Shown here: one piece after another, positions 1 to 8,904 of the stretch | Layout of the letters: the number at the start of each line of letters is the position of its first letter | How positions within the stretch are numbered: position 1 is the stretch's first letter | Source: Pseudomonas brassicacearum | GTDB taxonomy: Bacteria; Pseudomonadota; Gammaproteobacteria; Pseudomonadales; Pseudomonadaceae | DNA length: 64,000 nt | Reading direction: 5' to 3' | Assembly: GCF_003732225.1 (NCBI RefSeq) | Contig: NZ_MOBJ01000034.1 | Span: 186,001-250,000 of the forward strand | Program-made: the position numbers and the translations under genes | Notes under the pieces: model-generated | What the model saw: only the letters and a program-made list of their open reading frames with translations | What the model was told of the DNA's origin: nothing | The model's database searches: none

Positions 1-1016
1 TCGAGGAACAACGCCCGCAGGCTGTCAGTGACCATTTCTGCCTGCTGACCGAGGTGCAAACCATATTGCAGCATCGGCTTGAGCAGCGCCGGGCTCTGGA
101 TCTGCAGGCGAATCTGCTTATGGCAGCACGGCGAACACATGATGATCGCCGCACCGGAGCGGATGCCGGTGTGGATCGCGTAGTCGGTGGCGATGTCACA
201 GGCGTGCAAGGCGATCATCACGTCCAGCTCGCTTGGCGCCACGCTGCGCACGTCACCACATTTGAACACCAGCCCCGGATGCTCCAGGCGCGCGGCAGCG
301 GTGTTGCACAGGGTGACCATGTCTTCACGCAGCTCGACACCGGTGACCACGCCTTCGGCGTGCAAGGTATTGCGCAGGTAATCGTGAATGGCGAAGGTCA
401 GGTAACCCTTGCCTGAACCGAAGTCCGCCACGCGTACCGGTTTATCCAGCGCCAGCGGTGAAGACGTCAGCGCATGACTGAAGACTTCGATGAACTTGTT
501 GATCTGCTTCCACTTGCGCGACATCGCCGGGATCAGTTCATGCTGCTTGTTGGTCACGCCCAGATCCGCGAGGAACGGTCGGGTCAGGTCCAGGAAGCGG
601 TTCTTCTCACGGTTGTGCTCGGCGGACGGTACTTCACGCAGTTGCTGAGGTTTGCTCTTGAACAGCGAACTCTTGCCCTTCTTGCTGTATTCGAGCTGGG
701 CTTCATCGGTCAACGCCAGCAGATGAGCGTTTTTGAACGTCTGCGGCAACAACGCAGCAATCGTCGCCACGCCCTCTTCGATCGGGAAATTCTTGGTGAT
801 GTCACGCGTCTTGTAGCGGTAGACGAAGGACAGGCACGGCTGCTCCTTGACCGTCAGTTGCTTGATGATAATGCGCTGCAAGTCGACTTCAGCGCCGACG
901 TACTTGGCCAGCACCAGTTTGATGAAGGCGTTCTGCGCCAGGCTGGTGCTCAGCAGGTCGATGAATTGCGCATGATGATCCGGCGTGAGGCTGGCGGGAG
1001 TTGCGGTAACAGACAT
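1..1016 (-). CDS. Class I SAM-dependent methyltransferase (3' partial)
   Basis: The reading frame starts at the ATG complementary to 1014-1016 and runs off the left edge, so only the first 338 or so residues are visible. The SAM-binding motif I (VADFGSGKGYLTFAI) lies at about residues 196-210. It is followed by an acidic motif (VTGVELRED, about 224-232), the LHACDIATD segment near 270 and a CSPCCHK motif near 294-300. This arrangement is typical of the Methyltransf_32-type proteins (an N-terminal all-alpha region, then a Rossmann methyltransferase). The substrate is not known from sequence. The gene is divergent from nothing nearby; its right-hand neighbour is on the same strand, about 100 bp upstream. 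Confidence 0.8.
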   Translation of the reverse strand, partial: MSVTATPASLTPDHHAQFIDLLSTSLAQNAFIKLVLAKYVGAEVDLQRIIIKQLTVKEQPCLSFVYRYKTRDITKNFPIEEGVATIAALLPQTFKNAHLLALTDEAQLEYSKKGKSSLFKSKPQQLREVPSAEHNREKNRFLDLTRPFLADLGVTNKQHELIPAMSRKWKQINKFIEVFSHALTSSPLALDKPVRVADFGSGKGYLTFAIHDYLRNTLHAEGVVTGVELREDMVTLCNTAAARLEHPGLVFKCGDVRSVAPSELDVMIALHACDIATDYAIHTGIRSGAAIIMCSPCCHKQIRLQIQSPALLKPMLQYGLHLGQQAEMVTDSLRALFL

Positions 1017-1120
1017 GTAAAAAACGCCTCGGGCGGTGCGGATCGGGGAATGGCGGGTATTTTAGGGGGGATGGCGCGTCGGGACACGCAGTTATTTACC
1101 GAACGGTTTGAAATCCCCCT

Positions 1121-1738
1121 TCACCCCAACACCACCAACCGATTCGGCAACTCATTGCGCACATGGGTCACCGGCACATGCACCTTGAGCAGTTCGCCAC
1201 AGGCTTCGATGCAGGTCACGAAGCCTTGCAATGTCTGCCCCTGTTTCACCTGTCGGGTGAAGGCTGCGACGATCGGCTCCCAGGTTTTGTTGTCCAGCCG
1301 TCTGGAAATCCCTTCGTCCACCAGAATCTCCACATAGCGTTCCGCCTCGCAGACGAAAATCAGCATGCCGGTGCTGCCGACGGTGTGGTGCAGGTTCTGC
1401 TCCAGAAACTGCCGACGCGCCAGGTTCGAGGCGCGCCAGTGGCGCACGGAACGCGGGATCAGGTGCGTGGTGATCGATGGAATCCGGAACACCAGGCACA
1501 ACACGATGAAACTCGCCCATTGCACCAGCAGCAAGGTGTGCATGTTCAGCCAGCCGGAAACGTAGTGCACGATACCCGGCACGATCAGCGCCAGCAGGCT
1601 GGCCCAGAGCAAAGGGATATACGCGTAGTCGTCAGCCCGCGCCGCGAGCACGGTGACCAGTTCAGCGTCGGTGTCGCGCTCGACACGGGCAATCGCTTCA
1701 GCGACCTGACGCTGTTCGTACTCACTCAGTAATGCCAT
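1121..1738 (-). CDS. TPM-domain membrane protein
   Basis: A 205-residue protein. The first 35 residues (ALLSEYEQRQVAEAIARVE, then DAELVTVLA) match the beginning of a TPM fold. Two hydrophobic segments follow at about residues 40-60 and 68-86. The C-terminal half completes the domain with GMLIFVCEAERYVEILVD and GISRRL. This split architecture is that of the second TPM protein usually found with LemA and a first TPM protein in pseudomonads; here those partners are absent upstream. The ATG at 1738 is preferred over a start at 1924 because the extra N-terminal sequence shows no coding character and runs through a palindrome. Function is unknown; it is probably anchored in the inner membrane. Confidence 0.75.
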   Translation of the reverse strand: MALLSEYEQRQVAEAIARVERDTDAELVTVLAARADDYAYIPLLWASLLALIVPGIVHYVSGWLNMHTLLLVQWASFIVLCLVFRIPSITTHLIPRSVRHWRASNLARRQFLEQNLHHTVGSTGMLIFVCEAERYVEILVDEGISRRLDNKTWEPIVAAFTRQVKQGQTLQGFVTCIEACGELLKVHVPVTHVRNELPNRLVVLG

Positions 1739-1817
1739 GGTGTTGAATGCTCGTTCATTATTGTTATCGCCTGCTGCCCCAGAAACCATGCCCCCCAGTC
1801 CTTGGTCTTCGCAGGTG

Positions 1818-1843
1818 TATGCCCCTTGAGCGTTTGGGGCATA
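1818..1843. repeat. Inverted repeat in a bidirectional promoter region
   Basis: Arms TATGCCCC (1818-1825) and GGGGCATA (1836-1843) are perfect complements around a 10-base loop. The element sits in the 273-bp gap between the divergent TPM-protein gene (minus) and bglX (plus). On the minus strand GATTAT just upstream could serve as a -10 box. It could be an operator or an RNA hairpin in the 5' leader of the TPM gene. No U-tract follows, so it is not a convincing terminator. Confidence 0.35.
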
Positions 1844-2011
1844 ATCTGCCCCCGCCACTGGATTGCATCGAGCCAATCGGCTAAAAGATGCCCAGCGCGA
1901 AAAGAGTTCAGAAGTTTGCTGCATTTATCCGAACAACAACAGACGCTCCCTAATTTTTGGCTGACCGGCGCGTAACCACTGCGTCCGTTTAGGCTTTTGA
2001 GATCACTATTC

Positions 2012-4303
2012 ATGAAGAAGCTGTGTTTGCTGGGCCTTTCCATCGGTCTGGCCAGTCACTCGGTATGGGCCGACACCAAGCCCGCCCCTATTGAGAACAA
2101 GGACGCTTTCGTCAGCAATCTGATGAAACAGATGACCCTGGACGAAAAAATCGGTCAATTGCGTTTGATCAGCATCGGCCCGGAAATGCCCCGCGAGCTG
2201 ATCCGCAAGGAAATCGCCGCTGGCAACATCGGCGGCACGTTCAACTCGATCACCCGTCCGGAAAACCGTCCGATGCAGGACGCGGCCATGCGCAGCCGGT
2301 TAAAGATCCCGATGTTCTTCGCCTATGACGTGATCCACGGCCACCGGACCATTTTCCCGATCCCGCTGGCCCTGGCCTCAAGCTGGGACATGGATGCGAT
2401 TGGCCGCAGCGGGCGCATCGCCGCCAAGGAAGCCGCGGCTGACAGCCTCGACATCACCTTCGCGCCGATGGTCGACATCTCCCGTGACCCGCGTTGGGGC
2501 CGCACCTCCGAAGGTTTCGGTGAAGACACCTACCTGGTCTCGCGCATCGCCAAAGTGATGGTCAAGGCCTATCAGGGCGAGACCCCGAGCGCGGCCGACA
2601 GCATCATGGCCAGCGTCAAGCATTTCGCCCTGTACGGCGCGGTCGAAGGCGGTCGCGACTACAACACCGTCGACATGAGCCCGGTGAAGATGTACCAGGA
2701 CTACCTGCCACCGTACCGCGCCGCCATTGATGCCGGCGCCGGTGGGGTGATGGTTGCACTGAACTCGATCAACGGCATACCGGCCACTGCCAACCTGTGG
2801 CTGATGCAGGACTTGCTGCGCAAAGAGTGGGGCTTCAAGGGCCTGGCAGTCAGTGACCACGGGGCGATCTTCGAGCTGATCAAGCACGGCGTGGCCCGTG
2901 ACGGTCGCGAAGCGGCGAAGCTGGCGATCAAGGCCGGCATCGACATGAGCATGAACGACACCCTGTACGGCAAGGAATTGCCGGGGCTGCTGAAGTCCGG
3001 CGAGATCCAGCAGAGCGACATCGACAACGCCGTGCGTGAAGTGCTGGGCGCCAAGTACGACATGGGCCTGTTCAAAGACCCGTACCTGCGGATCGGCAAG
3101 GCTGAGGATGACCCGGCCGACACCTACGCCGACAGCCGTCTGCACCGCGCCGAAGCCCGTGACGTTGCCCGTCGCAGCATGGTGTTGCTGAAGAACCAGA
3201 ACGAAACCCTGCCACTGAAGAAAACCGCAAAAATCGTTCTGGTCGGTCCACTGGCCAAGGCACCGATCGACATGATGGGCAGCTGGGCGGCTGCCGGTAA
3301 ACCGGAACAATCGGTCACCCTGTTGGATGGCATGACCCATGCCCTCGGCGATCAGGCCAAGCTGACTTACGTCCGTGGCGCCAACATCACCGAGGACAAG
3401 AAAGTCCTCGATTACCTGAACTTCCTCAACTTCGATGCTCCGGAAGTGGTGAATGATCCGCGCTCGGCGCAGGTCATGATCGACGAAGCGGTGAAAGCGG
3501 CTCAGCAGTCCGATGTCATCGTGGCAGCAGTCGGTGAGTCGCGTGGCATGTCCCACGAGTCCTCAAGCCGTACCGACCTGAACATCCCGGCCAACCAGCG
3601 CGACCTGATCAAGGCCCTGAAAGCCACCGGTAAACCGCTGGTGCTGGTGCTGATGAACGGCCGTCCGCTGACGATTCTCGAAGAGAAGGAACAGGCTGAC
3701 GCGATCCTCGAAACCTGGTTCACCGGCACCGAAGGCGGCAACGCGATTGCCGACGTCCTGTTCGGCGACTACAACCCGTCCGGCAAGCTGCCGATCAGCA
3801 TCCCGCGTTCGGTAGGGCAGATTCCGACCTACTACAACCACCTGAGCATCGGTCGCCCGTTTACCCCAGGCAAACCGGGCAACTACACCTCGCAGTATTT
3901 CGATGACACCACCGGTCCTCTGTTTCCATTCGGCTACGGTCTGAGCTACACCAGCTTCAGCCTGTCGGACATGGCCCTGTCGTCGACCACGCTGAACAAG
4001 ACCGGCAAGATCGACGCCAGCGTGACCGTTAAAAACACCGGCAAGCGCGACGGCGAAACGGTGGTGCAGCTGTACATTCAGGACGTGGTCGGTTCGATGA
4101 TTCGCCCACTCAAGGAACTGAAGAACTTCCAGAAGGTAATGCTCAAGGCTGGCGAACAGAAAGTCATCCACTTCACCATCGAAGAGGACGACCTGAAGTT
4201 CTACAACGCCCAGCTCAAATACGCGGCAGAACCTGGCAAGTTCAACGTGCAGATCGGCCTCGATTCCGAGGACGTGACGCAGCAGAGCTTCGAGTTGCTT
4301 TAA
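2012..4303 (+). CDS. bglX: Periplasmic beta-glucosidase BglX (GH3)
   Basis: A 763-residue glycoside hydrolase family 3 enzyme that releases terminal glucose from beta-glucosides in the periplasm. MKKLCLLGLSIGLASHSVWA is a clean Sec signal peptide, so the ATG at 2012 is chosen over the in-frame TTG at 1997. The GH3 N-terminal barrel carries the nucleophile motif GLAVSDHGAI, with the catalytic Asp at about residue 282. The C-terminal alpha/beta sandwich follows, and a fibronectin-III-like domain (VTVKNTGKRDGETVVQLYI) ends the protein. Length and domain order match E. coli BglX (765 residues). The gene is monocistronic, with a REP pair downstream. Confidence 0.93.
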   Translation: MKKLCLLGLSIGLASHSVWADTKPAPIENKDAFVSNLMKQMTLDEKIGQLRLISIGPEMPRELIRKEIAAGNIGGTFNSITRPENRPMQDAAMRSRLKIPMFFAYDVIHGHRTIFPIPLALASSWDMDAIGRSGRIAAKEAAADSLDITFAPMVDISRDPRWGRTSEGFGEDTYLVSRIAKVMVKAYQGETPSAADSIMASVKHFALYGAVEGGRDYNTVDMSPVKMYQDYLPPYRAAIDAGAGGVMVALNSINGIPATANLWLMQDLLRKEWGFKGLAVSDHGAIFELIKHGVARDGREAAKLAIKAGIDMSMNDTLYGKELPGLLKSGEIQQSDIDNAVREVLGAKYDMGLFKDPYLRIGKAEDDPADTYADSRLHRAEARDVARRSMVLLKNQNETLPLKKTAKIVLVGPLAKAPIDMMGSWAAAGKPEQSVTLLDGMTHALGDQAKLTYVRGANITEDKKVLDYLNFLNFDAPEVVNDPRSAQVMIDEAVKAAQQSDVIVAAVGESRGMSHESSSRTDLNIPANQRDLIKALKATGKPLVLVLMNGRPLTILEEKEQADAILETWFTGTEGGNAIADVLFGDYNPSGKLPISIPRSVGQIPTYYNHLSIGRPFTPGKPGNYTSQYFDDTTGPLFPFGYGLSYTSFSLSDMALSSTTLNKTGKIDASVTVKNTGKRDGETVVQLYIQDVVGSMIRPLKELKNFQKVMLKAGEQKVIHFTIEEDDLKFYNAQLKYAAEPGKFNVQIGLDSEDVTQQSFELL

Positions 4304-4323
4304 CCTGAAGTCACATGAAGTAC

Positions 4324-4416
4324 CTGTGGGAGCGAGCTTGCTCGCGATAGCGGAGTAACAGTCAACATCAATGTTGAAGGTGAAATCGTCATCGCGAGCA
4401 AGCTCGCTCCCACATT
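4324..4416. repeat. REP pair (GTGGGAGCGAGC family)
   Basis: Two inverted copies of the short palindrome CTGTGGGAGCGAGCTTGCTC (4324 onwards, and its complement at 4390-4416), about 40 bp apart, between the converging ends of bglX and the phospholipase-D-like gene. Each copy is itself a hairpin. Such pairs are usual in intergenic regions of the P. fluorescens group. Confidence 0.9.
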
Positions 4417-4442
4417 GTTTTTTGGTGTTTGGGGGATTGTGT

Positions 4443-5600
4443 TCAGCCCCGCCGATCCAGCAGATTCACCACCAGCCGATCCACCCATCCCCACACCCGC
4501 TGCTTGACCCGTCGCCATAATGGCCGGCGTTGCCATTCCTCAAGACTGACCCTTTGACTCAAGGCAAAGTCCTTCTCGAAACTTGCCGCCACCGCCAGGG
4601 TCAGCGTTGGGTCGAGGGCCTCCAGATTGGCTTCCAGGTTGAAGCGCAGATTCCAGTGATCGAAATTGCACGAGCCAATGCTCACCCAGTCATCGATCAG
4701 GACCATTTTCAGGTGCAGGAAACACGGCTGGTATTCGAAGATCTTCACCCCGGCCTTGAGCAGGCGTGGGTAATAGCGATGCCCGGCGTAGCGCACCGAC
4801 GGGTGATCGGTGCGCGGCCCGGTCAGCAGCAGGCGCACATCGATGCCCCGTGCGGCGGCCTTGCGCAGCGAACGGCGGACTTTCCAGGTCGGCAGGAAGT
4901 AAGGCGTGGCCAGCCAGATGCGCCGCTGACCGCTGTTCAAGGCACGAAACAGCGACTGCAAAATGTCCCGGTGTTGCCTTGCGTCGGCATACGCCACCCG
5001 GCCCATCCCTTCGCCCATCGACGGCACCCGTGGCAAGCGCGGCAAACCGAAGTGTGAGGCGGGTTTCCAGGCATGGCGATGGCGGTTGGCGATCCATTGA
5101 CGGTCAAACAGCAACTGCCAGTCGAGCACCAGCGGGCCGATGATTTCCACCATCACTTCATGCCACTCGCTGGTGTCATGGCCTGGCGTCCAGAACTCGT
5201 CGGTGACACCCGTACCGCCGACCACTGCCAGCGTCTGATCGACCAACAGCAACTTGCGATGGTCGCGGTAAAGATTGCGCACCCAGCGCCGCCAGCTCAA
5301 CCGATTATAGAAACGCAGCTCCACGTCAGCTTCGATCAAGCGCCGCCGCAGGCTCAGAGTGAACGCCAGGCTGCCGTAATCATCGAACAGGCAACGTACG
5401 CGCACACCGCGCTCAGCCGCTTGCACCAGCGCCTGAACCAGCGCCTCGGCGCAGACGCCCGCCTCCACCAGGTACAGCTCCAGTTCGACCTGTTCCCGTG
5501 CATTGGCAATCGCCGCCAGCATCCGTGGAAAAAACTGCGGCCCGTCAATCAACAGCTCATAGCGATTGCCTTCGCGCCATGGAAACACTGCACCCTTCAT
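4443..5600 (-). CDS. clsB: Phospholipase-D-superfamily cardiolipin synthase (ClsB-like)
   Basis: A 385-residue protein with two HKD phosphodiesterase motifs: the first at H114-x-K116-x4-D121 (RDHRKLLLVD), the second near residue 297 (HLKMVLIDD, followed by GSCNFDHWNLRFN). It lacks the N-terminal transmembrane pair of ClsA, which fits the ClsB/YbhO type. That type makes cardiolipin or related phosphatidyl lipids from phosphatidylglycerol at the inner membrane. The start (ATG at 5600) lies 1 bp after the TGA of the upstream YceI-like gene, so the two are very likely translationally coupled. The exact substrate cannot be read from sequence. Confidence 0.8.
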   Translation of the reverse strand: MKGAVFPWREGNRYELLIDGPQFFPRMLAAIANAREQVELELYLVEAGVCAEALVQALVQAAERGVRVRCLFDDYGSLAFTLSLRRRLIEADVELRFYNRLSWRRWVRNLYRDHRKLLLVDQTLAVVGGTGVTDEFWTPGHDTSEWHEVMVEIIGPLVLDWQLLFDRQWIANRHRHAWKPASHFGLPRLPRVPSMGEGMGRVAYADARQHRDILQSLFRALNSGQRRIWLATPYFLPTWKVRRSLRKAAARGIDVRLLLTGPRTDHPSVRYAGHRYYPRLLKAGVKIFEYQPCFLHLKMVLIDDWVSIGSCNFDHWNLRFNLEANLEALDPTLTLAVAASFEKDFALSQRVSLEEWQRRPLWRRVKQRVWGWVDRLVVNLLDRRG

Positions 5601-5601
5601 G

Positions 5602-6192
5602 TCAGCGCGCCGTAAAAATCAGTACCGCACTTACCGGCACCGACAAACTGATGGCCGACAGACCGGCGACTTTGCGCAAGCTTTCCAGCCCTGGCAGCAG
5701 ATCGAAATCCGCAGCGTTGAGAACCAGCGGTTCCAGGGTCACCACTTGAAAGCGTCGATCATCGAGCCGTGTCGCCAGCAACTCGACGTTGTAATCCTGC
5801 TCTTTGCCATGAAGGCTGACAGTGAGTGGCAAACGCAGTTCGAGTTGCGCGCCGGGGGCCAGGTCTTTGATCGGCCGCAGATCGATCTGCGCGCTGATCA
5901 GCGCCTCAGGGAACGTCTTGATCTCGAACAGCTCCTTGCGCATGCGCTCATCGCGCAGCGGAATTCCACTGTTGACCGACTCCAGTTCGACCTGCACTTG
6001 CGCCTGGCCTTTGGCGTCGACCTTGCCATGCAGCACCAGAAAACGCTGAACTTCGGAAAGGTTGGCGTTCTTGGTGGAAATAAACGACAAACGTGAGGAC
6101 TCACCGTCCAGGTACCAGTCGGCGTGTGCGGGCAAGGTAACGAAAGCTAACGGCAGCAAAGCCAGGGTTGTGCAGCAAAACCGCTTGAACAT
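5602..6192 (-). CDS. YceI-like periplasmic protein
   Basis: A protein of about 196 residues with a signal peptide ending in LPAHA before DWYLDGESSRLSFIS. The pattern is that of YceI lipocalin-like proteins: a W-x-LD-x2-S-x-L-x-F start, an FEIKTFPEA motif in the middle, and LRLPLTVSLHG leading to the last strands. YceI proteins bind long isoprenoid or amphiphilic ligands in the periplasm; the ligand here is unknown. An in-frame start two codons upstream (6198) is equally possible. The stop abuts the start of the cardiolipin-synthase-like gene, suggesting a two-gene envelope-lipid operon. Confidence 0.75.
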   Translation of the reverse strand: MFKRFCCTTLALLPLAFVTLPAHADWYLDGESSRLSFISTKNANLSEVQRFLVLHGKVDAKGQAQVQVELESVNSGIPLRDERMRKELFEIKTFPEALISAQIDLRPIKDLAPGAQLELRLPLTVSLHGKEQDYNVELLATRLDDRRFQVVTLEPLVLNAADFDLLPGLESLRKVAGLSAISLSVPVSAVLIFTAR

Positions 6193-6276
6193 AAACACTC
6201 ATGGGCAAGTAAACCTGAGCCGAACCTTAGCCTGAGTGAACGCGCTTGCAAACCGCGCAGGGCAAAAGACCACCCC

Positions 6277-6603
6277 CTACGGAGTCAAGCGGCAACCCTG
6301 ACGGGCACCGATCCATGCGGCGGTATGGCTGCGTCCCATGCCGCTGGCCGTCACACGCTTGTTTGGAGCGTCATCGAGAAACCCGCTAATGGGTACGTAC
6401 TGCTTCACATAGCCTTGGCAATAGTCCGCCGGGTTGTTCTCGACGTAACGACACGAGCAATATTCCTTGGCGGTGTAGGCGCTGATGATGTCCGGGAAGG
6501 CCCATAACGCAACCCGCTCCTGCCAGATCCAGCCGAGCAACACGGCGATCAACAACAGCAACACGCTGAGCCGTGGTCGACGGCGAATAAAACCGAGGTT
6601 CAT
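6277..6603 (-). CDS. Small membrane-anchored cysteine-containing protein
   Basis: A 108-residue protein with one N-terminal transmembrane segment (LSVLLLLIAVLLGWIW, about 12-27). A short extracytoplasmic domain follows with four cysteines (CSC near 49-51, DYC near 61, RQGC near the C-terminus), probably disulphide bonded. Its ATG overlaps the TGA of the upstream serine hydrolase by 4 bp, so the pair is translationally coupled and presumably acts together. No family with a known function was recognised. Confidence 0.7.
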   Translation of the reverse strand: MNLGFIRRRPRLSVLLLLIAVLLGWIWQERVALWAFPDIISAYTAKEYCSCRYVENNPADYCQGYVKQYVPISGFLDDAPNKRVTASGMGRSHTAAWIGARQGCRLTP

Positions 6604-7694
6604 GGCTGCACCTTCTGCGCGAATGCCGCCAGCGCCAGTCGGAGCAATTCGTTATGCCGGTAACTGCCGTCGCGATCATCGCCGTAGCGCACGATCACCA
6701 GATTCTCGCTGGGCACCACATACAGCGCCTGCCCCCAATGGCCGAGTGCGGCGAAGGTGTCATCAGGTGCGTCCTCCCAGGGCCTCTCGGCGCCGTCGAC
6801 CGCACGATTGAGCCACCAATGCCCCCCGGGGACGGCTTCATCCTGATTGGTTTTGAAGCGATTGAACGGTTGGCGGTTGAACTCGACCCAGTCCTTTGGC
6901 AGCAACTGCCGGTTACCCCAACGACCGTCGCGTTGCATCAGCAGGCCAATCCGCGCCAGATCGCGAGCCGTCATATAGGTATAGGACGAGGCAACAAAAG
7001 TCCCTGTGGCATCGGTTTCCCAAACTGCACTGCGTATGCCCAAGGGGCCGAACAATGCGCTCCATGGATAGTCGGCGTAGCGTTGCGCACCGACCATGGT
7101 CTTCAGCGTTGCGGACAGCAGATTGCTGTCACCGCTGGAATAACGAAACGCCTCGCCCGCTGCGCTGAACTCGTCATGGTCGGCGGCGAACGCTGCAATG
7201 TCCTGGCGTCCATGGGTGTAGAGCATCGCCACCACTGAAGAATTCAGCGGCGCATATTCATAACTTTCCTGCCAGTCCAACCCCGAGGCCCAATGCAGCA
7301 GATCGGCGATGGAAACATTCGGATGACTTTGCAAGGGTGGATAAAACTTCGCTGCCGGGTCCTGCAATTTGAACAAGCCTTCGCCATAGGCCACACCCAG
7401 CACCGCGGCCATCAGGCTTTTGCTGACGGACCAGGTCAGGTGCGGTGTGTCAGCCGTCGTGGCGCCGGCGTAACGTTCGTAGATCAATTGCCCGTCACGA
7501 ATCACCAGCAAGGCATCGGTACGAACGCCTTTGCGAGTAACGTCGTCGCGCGGCGTAAAGGCGTAATCCTCCAACGCCTGAAGCGCCGGCCCAGTGGTTT
7601 TCGGGCCGGGCGACCAGTGCTCGGCAGGCCAGTTTTCTGCCAGAACAGGAAGACTGACCAGCAACATGAACAGCAGAGGCAGGCGTTTGAACAC
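6600..7694 (-). CDS. Periplasmic serine hydrolase (beta-lactamase/NylB-like fold)
   Basis: A 364-residue protein with signal peptide MFKRLPLLFMLLVSLPVLA. The SxxK catalytic pair is S89-V-S-K92 (LTWSVSKSL). A Tyr motif lies at Y185-S-S (FRYSSGDSN), and an H-W-G motif near residue 320 takes the place of KTG. This is the class C beta-lactamase / 6-aminohexanoate-dimer hydrolase fold. The family includes esterases, amidases and peptidases, so the substrate is open; nothing points to beta-lactam resistance. It is coupled to the small membrane protein downstream. Confidence 0.8.
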   Translation of the reverse strand: MFKRLPLLFMLLVSLPVLAENWPAEHWSPGPKTTGPALQALEDYAFTPRDDVTRKGVRTDALLVIRDGQLIYERYAGATTADTPHLTWSVSKSLMAAVLGVAYGEGLFKLQDPAAKFYPPLQSHPNVSIADLLHWASGLDWQESYEYAPLNSSVVAMLYTHGRQDIAAFAADHDEFSAAGEAFRYSSGDSNLLSATLKTMVGAQRYADYPWSALFGPLGIRSAVWETDATGTFVASSYTYMTARDLARIGLLMQRDGRWGNRQLLPKDWVEFNRQPFNRFKTNQDEAVPGGHWWLNRAVDGAERPWEDAPDDTFAALGHWGQALYVVPSENLVIVRYGDDRDGSYRHNELLRLALAAFAQKVQP

Positions 7695-7775
7695 GGCAGA
7701 CGCTCATAGGGATTAACCCTCTGAGCGTAGTCGAGATAAATGACAGTTCGAGAAATGCGCTGTCAGTGAGACCGT

Positions 7776-7872
7776 CATCGCGAGCAAGCTCGCTCCCACA
7801 TTGGATTGATGCCATGTCGCGGTCTTGTGTTCTACACAAGCCCCTGTGGGAGCGAGCTTGCTCGCGATGAGG
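7776..7872. repeat. REP pair (GTGGGAGCGAGC family)
   Basis: Inverted copies at 7776-7801 and 7843-7872 separate two minus-strand genes. Between them lies a small extra palindrome, CTTGTG-N5-CACAAG (7824-7840). Confidence 0.9.
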
Positions 7873-7876
7873 CCCT

Positions 7877-8764
7877 TCAGTTGAGCGAAGATCCCGCCAA
7901 CGCCTTGGCCAACCGCTTGGCCCGCGCGCCCGCCGCCAGATCCAGCACCGCCTGATCGCGTTTCCACAACGCTGCCCATTGCGGCGGTCCGTCGGCAAAG
8001 GCTTCATTGAGCGACGCCTTGAGCCCTTCGAACTGCGCAAACAGCCCACCCAGCAACACATGCCCGGCGCTACTGTTCGGCGGTTGGCGGCTGGCTTCCG
8101 CGCACCCGGCCAACAGCGCCAGCAACTGCAGTTGCAGACCTTGCGGCCAGTCGCTGTCCCGACCGACACCGAACAACCAGGCACTCATGGCGCTGAGTAC
8201 ATAGATGTCTTCAAGGGTGCGGAACGGTTTGACGTACGCGTCCCAGCCATCGCCGGCGAGCAGTTCACACAGCGCATTGTCCAGATACAGCCGACCGTGA
8301 CTGATGTCCGGCATCAACGCGATTGCCGGAAGCTTTTCAACCCGTACGCCAGGCTCGCCGGGATACACCACCGCCAGGCTCAAACGCGGTGACTGGCCCG
8401 TCTCCTCGCTGCGCGCGGCAATCAGCAGCCAATCCGCCGCATCGCCGGCGGTGACGAAATCCTTGCGTCCGCTCAAACGCAGATCCGCAAGGCGGGTTTG
8501 CATGTCCGCCGGGCGCAGGCTGCGCTGTTCGGTCGCACACAATGCACCCAGACTGGGTGGTGCGCTGGGCCACAGCATGCGCAACGCAGCCTGGTAACCC
8601 ACCAGAAAGGCCAACCCCGGCGTTGCCATCATCCGCCCGCCGCGCACCGCCAACTCGAACGGCGTCACCGCGCCCAACACATGCAGCAACGTCGCATAAC
8701 CCTCTGCCAGATCAAGGTTTTCGGGCTGGCGCTGATCGCAGTTCAACAGGGCTTGCCATGGCAT
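7877..8764 (-). CDS. Short acyl-CoA-dehydrogenase-like protein
   Basis: A 295-residue protein that follows the middle and C-terminal parts of acyl-CoA dehydrogenases: GRKDFVTAGDAADWLLIAAR, then a beta domain with EKLPAIALMPDISHGRLYLD, then helices (LEDIYVLSAMSAWLFGVG). It is about 80-90 residues shorter than a usual acyl-CoA dehydrogenase, mostly in the N-terminal helical domain, and no catalytic Glu is obvious. It may therefore be inactive or specialised. The ATG at 8764 is chosen because GAGG lies 8 bp upstream; a GTG at 8788 is less likely. It is divergent from olsB with 140 bp between. Confidence 0.6.
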   Translation of the reverse strand: MPWQALLNCDQRQPENLDLAEGYATLLHVLGAVTPFELAVRGGRMMATPGLAFLVGYQAALRMLWPSAPPSLGALCATEQRSLRPADMQTRLADLRLSGRKDFVTAGDAADWLLIAARSEETGQSPRLSLAVVYPGEPGVRVEKLPAIALMPDISHGRLYLDNALCELLAGDGWDAYVKPFRTLEDIYVLSAMSAWLFGVGRDSDWPQGLQLQLLALLAGCAEASRQPPNSSAGHVLLGGLFAQFEGLKASLNEAFADGPPQWAALWKRDQAVLDLAAGARAKRLAKALAGSSLN

Positions 8765-8904
8765 AAACGGATCCTCAAGGGCTGTCACACAAGCATCACC
8801 AAAGCTTCATGGCGATGACACCGGGGCTACATAGCCTGACTTTGCACAACAAAGTCGATCGACTGCAACCCAAGACGGGTGAGCAGCCCGTACGGAGATT
8901 CGCA

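Noticed and set aside
1739-1924. N-terminal extension of the TPM protein
   Set aside because: Crosses a palindrome and promoter-like sequence and adds residues unlike the family.
4324-4416. CRISPR array
   Set aside because: The repeats occur as inverted pairs scattered between genes, not as regularly spaced direct repeats with spacers.
6600-7694. Antibiotic-resistance beta-lactamase
   Set aside because: The fold is shared but the KTG motif is replaced by HWG, which fits esterase/amidase-type relatives.
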